From Pelomonas paludis (GTDB taxonomy: Bacteria > Pseudomonadota > Gammaproteobacteria > Burkholderiales > Burkholderiaceae_C), in the NCBI RefSeq assembly GCF_039872745.1, contig NZ_JBDPZD010000001.1:186001-250000 (forward strand): 64,000 bases of DNA, in the 5' to 3' direction. This document shows, one piece after another, positions 26,346-34,746 of the stretch (position 1 is the first letter of the stretch; the number at the start of each line of letters is the position of its first letter). The notes below the pieces were generated by a model. The model ran no database searches. It saw only the letters and a program-made list of their open reading frames with translations, and was not told where the DNA came from. The translations under genes were made by a program, and so were the position numbers.

Positions 26346-27640
26346 CGCTGTATCACCCTGAGTTCCTCCAGCACGAAATGGTCAAACGACACCGGTGCCC
26401 GCTGCGTCGGATCCAGCGCACCGTGCGAGACCAGGAAAGCCATCAGCCGCGGCAGGTACCGCAACACGTCAATCGACTCGCGGCCTGCTCGCTGCATCGC
26501 CTCGCGCAGAACTTCGCTCCAACGGACCTGCCCGCGAGCCAGGTGCTCGTTGGCCAGCTCCAGCAGGATCCGAGGGAACTCGTCGACCTGCCGGACGTAT
26601 TCCAGCGGGCTGTAGTCCGTCCTCTCCCGGCGCAACTGCTTCGTGCGGCGGCCAACGTCGTCGGCCTCATTCCTGAGCCGGTAGCACTTCGGGGCGTCGG
26701 GCACCGCCAGCGTCCAGGTCGGTGCCACGGTGATAGCGCGTTTGAGGTGCGCCGTGACGCGCCGTTCGCGGTCGACCCGGATGACGGTGCGGATCAACTG
26801 GTGCACCGACTGGTAGTGCAGCGTCCAATCCCGGCTGCGCTGCGCGGCCCATTCGAGCACCGAGAGTAGCCGCCGCTCGACCTCCGCACAGGCGTACAAC
26901 TCGCCAGCCAGGCTCGTCTCATGCCGACGCAGTTCCCCGAGCAAGCTCAGGCCGGTCGTGCCGTAGGCGGTGCTGGCATCGTGGAGGTCACGGATGGTCG
27001 TCTGCACCTCGCGCAGCTGTGCCTCGCACCGCACCAGCGCGTCGTCACTGCCGTCCGACAGCAGTCCGGGAATCTCGTCTCGCAACTTCGCATGCTGGCG
27101 ATCCAGGCTGACCTGGTGCCGATGGATGCCGTGCAGCAGCTCTCCCACCACGCTGCGCAGCGGCAACTCGACCTGGGCCTGCCAGGCCACCAGTTCGATC
27201 ACCCCCGGCAGCTTCTCCACCATCGCTTCGATCTGCGTGTTGAAGGCACGCAGCAGCGCGACGAGAGGCGCCCCGGTGAAGCGGGCGCGGTCCAACTCCC
27301 AGGCGACCCACGCCAGGCCAACGGTGGTGAGCTGGTACTGCGCCTCGTCGGGATGCCCGACCTGGTGCAGGTCAACGCGCATCAGGCAATCGCCGTCGAC
27401 GAGACGGCTGAGCGAACCGGTCAGCCGCATGCGGGCCTTCGCGGTGTCCAGCGCCTCCAGCCGGTCCAGCCGGGTCGACAAGGTCAACAGATCGCGCACT
27501 GTCAGGCAGAACGCGCCGGCGCGCCGTTCCAGCGCATCATGGACCATCAGCAGCAGCGCCAGATCGCGCGCTTCGAGCTGCAGCGAACGCTGCTGCACCA
27601 GCAGTTCGTGAGCGATCTGCATCACGGCTGGTGCCTCCAT
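26342..27640 (-). CDS. jetA: Wadjet protein JetA, MukF-like kleisin
   Basis: 432 aa, almost entirely helical. An N-terminal winged-helix part (LTLSTRLDRLEALDTAKARMRLTG region, LVDGDCLMRVDLH) is followed by a long helical middle and a C-terminal part, as in the JetA/MukF kleisin. It starts 2 bp after the stop of the small winged-helix gene and overlaps jetB by 4 bp. The order A-B-C-D makes the Wadjet operon complete. Confidence 0.85.
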   Translation of the reverse strand: MEAPAVMQIAHELLVQQRSLQLEARDLALLLMVHDALERRAGAFCLTVRDLLTLSTRLDRLEALDTAKARMRLTGSLSRLVDGDCLMRVDLHQVGHPDEAQYQLTTVGLAWVAWELDRARFTGAPLVALLRAFNTQIEAMVEKLPGVIELVAWQAQVELPLRSVVGELLHGIHRHQVSLDRQHAKLRDEIPGLLSDGSDDALVRCEAQLREVQTTIRDLHDASTAYGTTGLSLLGELRRHETSLAGELYACAEVERRLLSVLEWAAQRSRDWTLHYQSVHQLIRTVIRVDRERRVTAHLKRAITVAPTWTLAVPDAPKCYRLRNEADDVGRRTKQLRRERTDYSPLEYVRQVDEFPRILLELANEHLARGQVRWSEVLREAMQRAGRESIDVLRYLPRLMAFLVSHGALDPTQRAPVSFDHFVLEELRVIQR

Positions 27641-27642
27641 CG

Positions 27643-27933
27643 CTACAGCACCTTGAGATAGGCCGGGTTCAACTTGTACTGGTACGAGGTGCCGACACGG
27701 GCTCCTCGCACCAAAAGGCCCAGCCGCAGCAGTGCATGCACCGACCGGACCGCCGTCAGCCGGCTCAGACCCGCTCGTTCAGCCAGCTCGGTCAGCGACA
27801 CCACCGCCACCCCACCCCGCAGTTGCGCCGCCAGCAACCAGAGCAGCCGGTGCTGGCTTGCGGGCAGCTCACCGCGCGTCAGAATCGACACGCACAGCGG
27901 CGTCAACAGCAAGGTTGGAAGCTCGCTCTGCAT
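27643..27933 (-). CDS. Small winged-helix protein, first gene of the Wadjet operon
   Basis: 96 aa from ATG 27933 (the longer frame to 28101 is less likely). The core VVSLTELAERAGLSRLTAVRSVHALLRLGLLVR is a winged helix-turn-helix with a C-terminal beta wing (TSYQYKLNPAYL). It is fused tightly to jetA (2-bp gap), and a perfect palindrome lies 15 bp before its start. It probably autoregulates the jet operon. A structural role in the complex is the alternative. Confidence 0.65.
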   Translation of the reverse strand: MQSELPTLLLTPLCVSILTRGELPASQHRLLWLLAAQLRGGVAVVSLTELAERAGLSRLTAVRSVHALLRLGLLVRGARVGTSYQYKLNPAYLKVL

Positions 27934-27947
27934 GAGAGTAAGTTTGT

Positions 27948-27961
27948 TGATACTAGTATCA
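27948..27961. promoter_or_regulatory. Palindromic operator before the Wadjet operon
   Basis: Perfect 14-bp palindrome TGATACTAGTATCA. On the minus strand it overlaps TATGAT, a good -10 hexamer for the winged-helix/jet operon. The neighbouring WYL gene diverges from the same 160-bp gap. Confidence 0.6.
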
Positions 27962-28090
27962 TAAAGTTTACTTTCCCGTATTGGTGCGCCCAAACAGGAC
28001 TCCAATGGGATTGCATGCGGGATTTTTAGCCCAGATTTCGAACAGAGGTTATCGTCAATGATAATGACAGGATGACGGAAGGCAAGCGCG

Positions 28091-28927
28091 TTGGCGAACA
28101 CCCTGAATCGGCTTGAGGCTCGGTTTCAACGGCTGGAATCCGTCCTGCTCTGGGAGGGACAGATCGACAACACGCGTGTGCGCGACCTGTTCGGCATCCA
28201 GAACGTGCAAGCCAGCCGGTTGCTCCGCGAATTCAGCGACGCGCATCCCCACGGCCTGCAGCGCGAGTCCGCCCTGGCGGCCTACGTAGCGACGCCGCGG
28301 TTCCGACCAGCGCACGCGTCTGGCACGCTGGAGGAGTACATGGCACAACTCGATGCGGGCTCGCCAATCCGGGCCGCCGTCGAGGACACACGGCTGGAGC
28401 TGACGCTGCCCGACCCGGCCGTGTTCTCGGTGCTGGTCCGTGCGTGCGTCAGCCAGGCCGCGGTCAAGATGCGGTACCGCTCGATGACAACTCCGGATGG
28501 CCGGGTGCGTCTCATCTACCCGCACGCCCTCGTGCGGGCCGGCCGCCGCTGGCACGCGCGCGCTTGGTGCTTCGAGCGCGAGGAGTTTCGGGACTTTGCA
28601 ATCACGCGTGTGGAGACCGCCGCCTTGGCGCCTGAGGCGCCGCCCCGTCCGCCTTCGACAGACCGCGGCTGGAACACCGAGGTGGAGATCGAGCTGATCG
28701 CCCATCCCGCCTTGACGCCGCCCCAGGCCCGGCTCATCGCTTTCGAGCACCTGGCCAGCCAGCCCTCGCGCGTTCTCAAGCTGAGAAGTTGTTTGGTCGA
28801 GTACGTGTTGCAAGACCTGCGCGTAGCCGTCGATCTCACCCGCCAACAACCGCCGGAGTACCAGTTGGCCGTCGCAGATGCGTCCCGGGTCGAGCGCTAC
28901 CTGTTCCAAGGCGGAGGTGGCGCCTAG
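28091..28927 (+). CDS. WYL-domain transcriptional regulator 1
   Basis: 278 aa. An N-terminal winged helix (RFQRLESVLLWEGQIDNTRVRDLFG) is followed by the WYL-type Sm fold (VKMRYRSMTTPDGRVRLIYPHAL, then RWHARAWCFEREEFRDFAITRV) and a C-terminal extension. It matches the BrxR/CapW class found beside defence systems. The start is a TTG at 28091 with GGAAGG upstream, because no ATG is in phase. It diverges from the Wadjet operon and precedes a second WYL gene, so it may control either. Confidence 0.8.
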   Translation: MANTLNRLEARFQRLESVLLWEGQIDNTRVRDLFGIQNVQASRLLREFSDAHPHGLQRESALAAYVATPRFRPAHASGTLEEYMAQLDAGSPIRAAVEDTRLELTLPDPAVFSVLVRACVSQAAVKMRYRSMTTPDGRVRLIYPHALVRAGRRWHARAWCFEREEFRDFAITRVETAALAPEAPPRPPSTDRGWNTEVEIELIAHPALTPPQARLIAFEHLASQPSRVLKLRSCLVEYVLQDLRVAVDLTRQQPPEYQLAVADASRVERYLFQGGGGA

Positions 28928-28947
28928 CGGTCGGTGCTGCGCACCAG

Positions 28948-29008
28948 TTGCACCGCCGTCGCCGGCGCCCTACAATGCGTCCAGTTTCTTTATGGATCTA
29001 GAAACTGG
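28948..29008 (+). promoter_or_regulatory. Promoter and operator of the WYL2/ubiquitin-like operon
   Basis: -35 TTGCAC (28948-28953), a 17-bp spacer and -10 TACAAT (28971-28976). A 9-bp inverted repeat CCAGTTTCT / AGAAACTGG (28981-28989 and 29000-29008) covers the expected transcription start. A repressor bound there would block transcription. WYL2, the first gene, is the natural candidate. Confidence 0.7.
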
Positions 29009-29020
29009 ATGAAACAAGAT

Positions 29021-29953
29021 ATGGCTACTGACGACATCACTGCGAAGACGACGGAGCGCTGGGGGCCCGAGCGGCGCCTGGAGTTCATCGATTTCCGGCT
29101 GAGGTGGGACGGCAGGATGAATCGCGCCGAGCTGGCGGAGCACTTCGGCATCTCGATGCAGCAGGCCTCTGCCGACCTGGCGCGGTATGCGGAGCTGGCA
29201 CCCGACAACCTGGCCTATGACAAGAGTGCCAAGGCCTACCGTGCCACCCCGGGCTTTAAGCCGCTGTCGCCGGCCAGCGACGCGCGCCACTACCTGGGCC
29301 AGTTGATGGACGTCGCCGCCGGCACCGCGTCGAGCGCTGCGTCGTTCATCGGCTGGTTGCCGCCGAGCGACGTCATCCACTACCCGGCGCGTGCCGTCAG
29401 CACGCCTACCCTGCTGCAGATCCTGTGGTCCATCCGAGACCGGCAGGAAGTGCGGATTACCTACCAGTCGATGCGCCGGCCGAGCGCGAGCGCCATCTGG
29501 ATCGCCCCGCACGCCCTGGGCAGCGACGGCTTGCGCTGGCACGCGCGCGCCTGGAGTCATGCCGACGGCGAGTTCCGAGACTTCGTGCTATCGCGCATCC
29601 AGACGATCAGCAGCGTCCGAGCGTCGGATGTGAAGCCAGCCGACGACACGCTGTGGTTCGAGCATGTCGACATCGTGATCCGGCCGCGCGATGGCCTGAC
29701 CCCTGACCAGCGGCGCGCCATCGAGATCGACCACGGCATGAAGAAGGGACGTCTGGTCATTCACTGCCGCAAGGCGCTGGTGCTCTATGTGCTGCGCCAA
29801 CTGCACTTGGATCGGCCAGGCACCGCCCCACTGCTGGAGCAACCCTTGGAATACGAAGACACGCCTGAACTGCAGGCATTGATCGCAGCCGCCAGGAAGC
29901 AACCTGAAACCGGCCCCCACCCCATCGCTCACAAGGAGAGTTCGCATGTCTGA
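29021..29953 (+). CDS. WYL-domain transcriptional regulator 2
   Basis: About 310 aa. Winged helix RRLEFIDFRLRWDGRMNRAEL...FGISMQQASADL, then the WYL core (VRITYQSMRRPS, RWHARAWSHADGEFRDFVLSRI). It is similar in layout to WYL1 only 94 bp upstream, suggesting duplication. ATG 29021 or 29009 are both possible; the frame upstream crosses the operator, so the longest version is rejected. It overlaps the Ubl gene by 8 bp and is probably the autorepressor of the conjugation operon. Confidence 0.8.
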   Translation: MATDDITAKTTERWGPERRLEFIDFRLRWDGRMNRAELAEHFGISMQQASADLARYAELAPDNLAYDKSAKAYRATPGFKPLSPASDARHYLGQLMDVAAGTASSAASFIGWLPPSDVIHYPARAVSTPTLLQILWSIRDRQEVRITYQSMRRPSASAIWIAPHALGSDGLRWHARAWSHADGEFRDFVLSRIQTISSVRASDVKPADDTLWFEHVDIVIRPRDGLTPDQRRAIEIDHGMKKGRLVIHCRKALVLYVLRQLHLDRPGTAPLLEQPLEYEDTPELQALIAAARKQPETGPHPIAHKESSHV

Positions 29954-30182
29954 CGTCAAGCCCATTTCGCACCACTTCTACGTCGACGGGAAGGAGTACT
30001 CGACCGACAAACCCAGCTTGACCGGCCTGGAGATCAAGACCATCGCCAGCGTCCCAGGCGAGTACCAGCTCTTCCTCGAGGCCGAGGGCGACGCGCCGGA
30101 CCGCGCCATCTCCGATGGCGAGGCCGTGCAGATCGTTCGCAAGGAGCACTTCTTCGCTGTTCCCCCCGCAACGTTTGGCTGA
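29946..30182 (+). CDS. Ubiquitin-like modifier (multiubiquitin-domain protein)
   Basis: 78 aa, one beta-grasp domain: FYVDGKEYSTDKPSLTGLEIKTIA...EYQLFLE, then a C-terminus VPPATFG. It matches the small bacterial multiubiquitin-domain family found with E1/E2 genes. The chain ends in Gly, so it needs no trimming before activation. AAGGAG lies 7 nt before ATG 29946. It is followed at once by E2 and E1 genes and is therefore the modifier that is conjugated. Confidence 0.85.
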   Translation: MSDVKPISHHFYVDGKEYSTDKPSLTGLEIKTIASVPGEYQLFLEAEGDAPDRAISDGEAVQIVRKEHFFAVPPATFG

Positions 30183-30190
30183 GGTGACCC

Positions 30191-30589
30191 ATGCATGAGG
30201 CGCAACTCGAAGAACTCAAACAGCGGATCAGTCAGAGGAACTGGGGCACGGAGGTCACGATGGCCGACATGCCCAACGGAGGCAAGCTGATCAGGGTGGT
30301 CGGAATCCCGCTGACGGGCTGGAACCGGACGCACGCCAATGTGCTGTTCGTCGCCCCGCCCGGCTACCCCAGCGCGATGCCGGACTGCTTCTGGGTCGAG
30401 GAAGCGGGCCTGCGCCTGGCCAACGGAGACACGCCTCAAAACACGAACGACTCCAACCCCATCCCTGGCGACACGCAGCCGCGCAGCGCCACTTGGTTCT
30501 CGTGGCACGTGCAGAGTTGGAACCCCAACAAGGACTCGCTGACGAGCTTCTTCCACAGCATCATGGACCGCCTGCGGCCGGCACGATGA
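30191..30589 (+). CDS. E2-like protein (prokaryotic E2 family E)
   Basis: 132 aa. The fold markers NVLFVAPPGYPSAMPDCFWVE and TWFSWHVQSWNPNKDSL fit the prokaryotic family-E E2s. The only cysteine is Cys66 (PDCFW). Whether it is the transfer residue is unclear, because related systems may not use a classic catalytic Cys. It starts 8 bp after the Ubl gene and overlaps the E1 gene by ATGA. It should receive the Ubl from the E1. Confidence 0.82.
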   Translation: MHEAQLEELKQRISQRNWGTEVTMADMPNGGKLIRVVGIPLTGWNRTHANVLFVAPPGYPSAMPDCFWVEEAGLRLANGDTPQNTNDSNPIPGDTQPRSATWFSWHVQSWNPNKDSLTSFFHSIMDRLRPAR

Positions 30590-31923
30590 CGACTGAGCTG
30601 AGCATCACCGAGGCCGACATGGCTCTGCTGCGCGAGCAGCTGCTGGGCGCGGACATCGAGCGCTGCGCGGTGCTGTTCGCCACCCACAGCCAGCGCCGCG
30701 ATGGCAGCCGGCGCCTGCTGGTGCGAGAAGCGGTGTTCCCGGACGCCACCGACTACACCACTCAGGGGCCGATCGAGGCACAGTTGAGCCCGTTGTTCGT
30801 GGCGAAAGTGACTAAGCGCGCTGCCAAGGACAAGTTGGCGCTGGTCTTCGTGCACACGCATCTCGATTCGGGCGTGCCGCGCTTCTCCCTGGTCGATGAC
30901 CGCGGCGAGAAGGCATTGAAGGACTTCCTAGTCATGCGGGGCATCCAGGGCGAGCACGCCGCGTTGGTTCTGAGCGAAGGTGGCCTGCGCGCCCGGCGGC
31001 TGGGAACTGAGGAGGAACTGCGCGTGGTCGTGCTGGGGAGCAAGCGGCACGTGGTTTTCGACCCCGACGCGGACGACTCGGCCACCGACCTGGCCTTTGA
31101 TCGGCAAGTACGTGCGTTCGGCGCCCAGGGGCAAAAGCAGTTGGAGCAGCTCTGCGCCGCCATCGTGGGCACGGGCGGCACCGGCTCCATCATGGCGCAG
31201 CAGCTGGTGCACCTGGGCATCCGCAATTTCATCCTCATCGACCCGGACGTCGTCGAGACGACCAACCTGAACCGCGTCGTCAACGCCACGCGCGCAGATC
31301 TTGGCGCCAACAAGGCCGAGGTCGCCGCGCGCTACCTGAAGGCCTTCGACGAGCGGGTGTCGGTGGAGGTGGTCGAAGGCGATGTCGTGGTGGACTCGGT
31401 AGCCCGGCGCCTCGTCGACGCCGACCTGATCATGTGCTGCACCGACTCCCATGGCAGCCGCTCGGTCATCCAGCAGGTGGCCTACCAGCACTTGATCCCC
31501 TGCATCGACATGGGCTCGACGATCATTCAAGCCAATGGCGAGGTCAAGGGCATCTATGGCCGGGTGCAGTTGCTCGCGCCCGGCCTGCCGTGCCTCTGGT
31601 GCAGCGAGCTGCTGAACGCGGCCGAGGTGCGGCGCGACATGATGAGCGAGTCAGAGCGCAAGCTCGACCGCTACATCGTCGGTAGCCGCGAACCGGCTCC
31701 GTCGGTGGTGTCCCTCAACGGCACCGTGGTGTCGCTTGCGGTCACGATGCTGCTGGGCGTGGCGGTGGGCGCGCCGCTGGAGGCCACCCGGCTGATGTAC
31801 AACGCCCGCACCCCCGCTCTGCGCTCCGTGCGCGGCACGCCGAATCCGGATTGCTTCATCTGCTCCCGCAAGGGCGCCCTGGCCTGGGGCGATCACCGTC
31901 GCCTGTTTACCCGATTGGACTGA
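30586..31923 (+). CDS. JAB (JAMM) isopeptidase-E1 fusion protein
   Basis: 445 aa. Residues 1-150 are a JAB domain with VHTHLDSGVPRFSLVDD (His90, His92, Ser101, Asp104), the zinc-protease motif of deubiquitinases. Residues 190-445 are a ThiF/E1 adenylation domain with GTGGTG at 195-200, LIDPDVVETTNLNR, and two CxxC pairs (336/339 and 423/426) for structural zinc. So one chain can both activate and remove the Ubl. The start at 30586 is fixed by the overlap with E2. Fusion of the deconjugase to the E1 is known in some bacterial systems. Confidence 0.9.
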   Translation: MTTELSITEADMALLREQLLGADIERCAVLFATHSQRRDGSRRLLVREAVFPDATDYTTQGPIEAQLSPLFVAKVTKRAAKDKLALVFVHTHLDSGVPRFSLVDDRGEKALKDFLVMRGIQGEHAALVLSEGGLRARRLGTEEELRVVVLGSKRHVVFDPDADDSATDLAFDRQVRAFGAQGQKQLEQLCAAIVGTGGTGSIMAQQLVHLGIRNFILIDPDVVETTNLNRVVNATRADLGANKAEVAARYLKAFDERVSVEVVEGDVVVDSVARRLVDADLIMCCTDSHGSRSVIQQVAYQHLIPCIDMGSTIIQANGEVKGIYGRVQLLAPGLPCLWCSELLNAAEVRRDMMSESERKLDRYIVGSREPAPSVVSLNGTVVSLAVTMLLGVAVGAPLEATRLMYNARTPALRSVRGTPNPDCFICSRKGALAWGDHRRLFTRLD

Positions 31924-31924
31924 C

Positions 31925-33589
31925 ATGGCCATCACTGCGTTCAGCCCAGGTCCCAAGCGCCGCCAGGTCGGATTCGTGGGCGATATGCCCGACGAGGCCG
32001 TCCAGGCGCTGGAGCGCCGCGGCTACGAGGCCTACCGACTGGAGCCTGAACACCTGGCCGAACGGTTCTGCTTTGAGCTGACCTGCGCGATCGTGATGAC
32101 GCAGGACACGAAGGCCTACCGGCGCATCGAGGACGAGCTATCGGTCTTTGCGCTGGCGCTGAACCACGACGTGCGTATCTTTGTGCGCCACGCGCAGGAC
32201 GGTCTCAAGAAGGATGCACTACTGGAGGCACTCAACGAGCTGAAGCTGACGCCATCGGGCTTCAACGGCACTGAGAAGAGGTTCTTCCACGGCGACTGGA
32301 TCGACCACGACCTTCCCTTTGTCTATGCGCCGTTTGTGCGCTTGGTCGATCCGAAGGCGACGTGGGACCAGGTGGCCAACACCATCGTGCACAACGAGGC
32401 TGGTCCGGCGCCGAGCCGGAGTCTGAAGATCGAGATCACGGGTGTCGATGGCAAGGTCGTCCCGCTGAACGATGAGACCGAGATGTTGATCCGGCGCGCG
32501 TTCGACAACTGCGAGCGCGTGTCGTTATTCGGCAAGGGCAATGGCCTGTCTGGCGTCGGCGCCTATGAAGGCTACGCCTACCTCGGCACGGGGCTGGGCG
32601 GCAAGTGGCCGTACAAGTTTTTCGTTAAGCTGGGCGGCCGCGTCAAGGTCGCCCGCGAGTTCCACAAGTACGGTGCGACCTTGCTCGAAAACGTGCCGTT
32701 TCACCTCGGCCCTCGCCTGCGCCGCGAGCGCTGCGTGCTCGGTGCCGAGCACGGCCTGATCGTCAGCGATTTCGTGTTGGGCGCGGAGACGATCTGCGAA
32801 AGTGCGCGCGAAGGCCGCGGTGTGGCGGCCATTGCCAACCTGTTCAACGTCACGCTGCTGCCGTGGCGGCGCGCCGCCGGGCCGGAGAAGCCGCCGCTGG
32901 CCAACTTTGCACTGCAGGTGCTTAGAGACGACAAAGAGGCCGACCGCGAGGTCCCGAAACATCGCCTGGACCGCCGCAAGGCCTTCAAAGCCAGAACATC
33001 GCTGGACGACCTGCGCCAGATCATCCAAGCGCTGCCGCCGAGCACGCCGGTCCTAACGGGCATGGTGCATGGCGACCTACACGCGACCAACGTGCTGGTG
33101 CGCGGCCATGACGCTGTCATCATCGACCTGGAGCGCGTCAATGCCAACGCGCCGCTGCTGTTCGACGCTGCGTCCTTGGAGGCAGGCTTGTTCGTCGATG
33201 GCTTCGTCAAGGACCCGCGCAGCGCCAAGGGCATCCTGGATTCCATCTTGCCGCTGTACGAGATCGATGCGTTCGAGAAGGAAGACCACCATTGCGACCC
33301 CGCCGATCGCTCGGCCTGGTTCATGGACTGCGTGCGCCAGATCCGCATGCAGGCCCGGCAGATGGAGTTGGTCCGCCTGCAATACGCGCTGGTGCTTGCC
33401 GCTGCCTTCCTGAAGAAGGCCTGCAACTCGGAAGATTTCGCCGCTAACGTGCCAAAGAGGCACCGGGTGACGTTTGACAAGCCGCCGACACACCCCGATA
33501 CGGCTCGGGAAGCCCTGCGCACCCTGGCCTACACGATCGGCGAACGCATCATCCTCGGACTGGCGTCCAGACAAGGGAAGTCATCGTGA
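31925..33589 (+). CDS. Kinase-like protein (aminoglycoside-phosphotransferase fold) of the ubiquitin-like operon
   Basis: 554 aa, ATG 1 bp after the E1 stop. The first 130 residues resemble a receiver-like alpha/beta domain (VGFVGDMPDEAV). Around residue 215 is GKGNGLSGVG, then residues near 380-400 read TGMVHGDLHATNVLV and VIIDLERV, the catalytic loop and metal site of APH-type kinases. A helical C-terminus follows. Such large kinase-like proteins occur with ubiquitin-like conjugation and ternary-complex conflict systems. Substrate unknown. It overlaps the next gene by 4 bp. Confidence 0.68.
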   Translation: MAITAFSPGPKRRQVGFVGDMPDEAVQALERRGYEAYRLEPEHLAERFCFELTCAIVMTQDTKAYRRIEDELSVFALALNHDVRIFVRHAQDGLKKDALLEALNELKLTPSGFNGTEKRFFHGDWIDHDLPFVYAPFVRLVDPKATWDQVANTIVHNEAGPAPSRSLKIEITGVDGKVVPLNDETEMLIRRAFDNCERVSLFGKGNGLSGVGAYEGYAYLGTGLGGKWPYKFFVKLGGRVKVAREFHKYGATLLENVPFHLGPRLRRERCVLGAEHGLIVSDFVLGAETICESAREGRGVAAIANLFNVTLLPWRRAAGPEKPPLANFALQVLRDDKEADREVPKHRLDRRKAFKARTSLDDLRQIIQALPPSTPVLTGMVHGDLHATNVLVRGHDAVIIDLERVNANAPLLFDAASLEAGLFVDGFVKDPRSAKGILDSILPLYEIDAFEKEDHHCDPADRSAWFMDCVRQIRMQARQMELVRLQYALVLAAAFLKKACNSEDFAANVPKRHRVTFDKPPTHPDTAREALRTLAYTIGERIILGLASRQGKSS

Positions 33590-34107
33590 AGCGCAGCAAG
33601 ATCAACCTGAAGGCCGAAGTCACCTCACGCGGGGGCGTGAGCGATTTGCTGCAGGCTCCGGGCGATGCTGTACTGATCGAGCGGGGCGTGCCCCGCTGGC
33701 TCATCATCAAGTGTCCCTGCGGGTGCGGCGAGGAGATCCCCGTCAACCTGGACCGGCGCGCGGACAAGGCCTGGCGCCTTTACCGCAACGCGACGGGCCT
33801 GACGCTGTTCCCGTCGGTATGGCGTGACACGGGCTGCGAGGCGCACTTCATCATTTGGCGCGACCAGATCGTCACCTTTGGCGGCGGCGCCAGCGACAAC
33901 TCGCCAGGCCGCTCGTTGGACCTCACCGACTTGGCCCGGCGTGTGCTCGCTGCTTGGCCGCCTCGGGAATTGGTCTCCTACGTCGACGTCGCCGACCAGC
34001 TCGGCGAGATCCCGTGGGACGTCCAGGAGGCCTGCTTCCGGCTGGTGGCGGCCGGCCTCATGGCGGAGGGCAAAGGCTCGGCACGAGGCCATTTCCGCAA
34101 GCTCTAG
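33586..34107 (+). CDS. DUF6527 family protein of the ubiquitin-like operon
   Basis: 173 aa. The block WLIIKCPCGCGEEIPVNL (Cys43, 45, 47), then LFPSVWRDTGCEAHFII is the DUF6527 signature, a Cys/His set likely to bind zinc. A winged-helix-like tail (ADQLGEIPWDVQEACFRLV) follows. DUF6527 genes mark one class of bacterial ubiquitination-like (Bub) operons, which supports the system assignment. GTG 33586 overlaps the kinase-like gene by 4 bp. It is the last gene of the operon. Confidence 0.8.
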   Translation: MKRSKINLKAEVTSRGGVSDLLQAPGDAVLIERGVPRWLIIKCPCGCGEEIPVNLDRRADKAWRLYRNATGLTLFPSVWRDTGCEAHFIIWRDQIVTFGGGASDNSPGRSLDLTDLARRVLAAWPPRELVSYVDVADQLGEIPWDVQEACFRLVAAGLMAEGKGSARGHFRKL

Positions 34108-34130
34108 TTTCACAACCGAAGGAGGGTGTC

Positions 34131-34640
34131 ATGAACAAAATCCGATCCCTGGCACTGGCCACGACCGCCATATTGCTCGGCAGCGCGACCGCCCACGCGG
34201 CCCCAAGCTACCAGTTCACGCTTACCGGCGGCTACACCGCCAGTTGGCAGCTGAGCGCCACCCCGACACCCGGCGACTTTTTCTCCGGCGAGTCGTTCAC
34301 CGTGTGGAACGTGTCCGGCACCTTCTCCGGCGCCAGCACAGCGGTCACCGACCTGACTTTCTTCAACGACGCCCGCGGCGGCGGCCTGAGCCTCTACGAC
34401 TTCAACGCAGCCGTCAGCCTGCTGTCCACGGATGGTCCTCAGCTGTACTCGGGTTCGGAGGCGGCACCGACTTTCTTGCTCGGCACTTTCGTGTTGACGG
34501 TGTACCAGGAGACTACCCAGTACTCGCTGACGATATCGGAGATCGGTGCCGTCCCTGAGCCAGGAGCCATGGCGTTGCTTCTGTGTGGCCTCCTTGCCGT
34601 GGGCGTTGTCCGTCGACTGCAGGCGTCACAGCCGTCCTGA
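34131..34640 (+). CDS. PEP-CTERM sorting-domain protein
   Basis: 169 aa. Signal peptide MNKIRSLALATTAILLGSATAHA, a beta-rich mature domain and a C-terminal VPEPGAMALLLCGLLAVGVVRR, the PEP motif plus hydrophobic and basic anchor recognised by exosortase EpsH. GGAGG lies 6 nt before ATG 34131. No exosortase is in the window, so processing would depend on the host chromosome. It begins 23 bp after the DUF6527 gene and may ride on that transcript. Confidence 0.9.
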   Translation: MNKIRSLALATTAILLGSATAHAAPSYQFTLTGGYTASWQLSATPTPGDFFSGESFTVWNVSGTFSGASTAVTDLTFFNDARGGGLSLYDFNAAVSLLSTDGPQLYSGSEAAPTFLLGTFVLTVYQETTQYSLTISEIGAVPEPGAMALLLCGLLAVGVVRRLQASQPS

Positions 34641-34746
34641 CGCGCTCGCCGCGGGCGCGACCTGACCAGCGCGTTGTCGACGGTAGTGAACTGGCGCCGC
34701 TTCGTGCCAGCGCCAGTGAGTTCACGCATCCGCCATCGCTTGCTTA

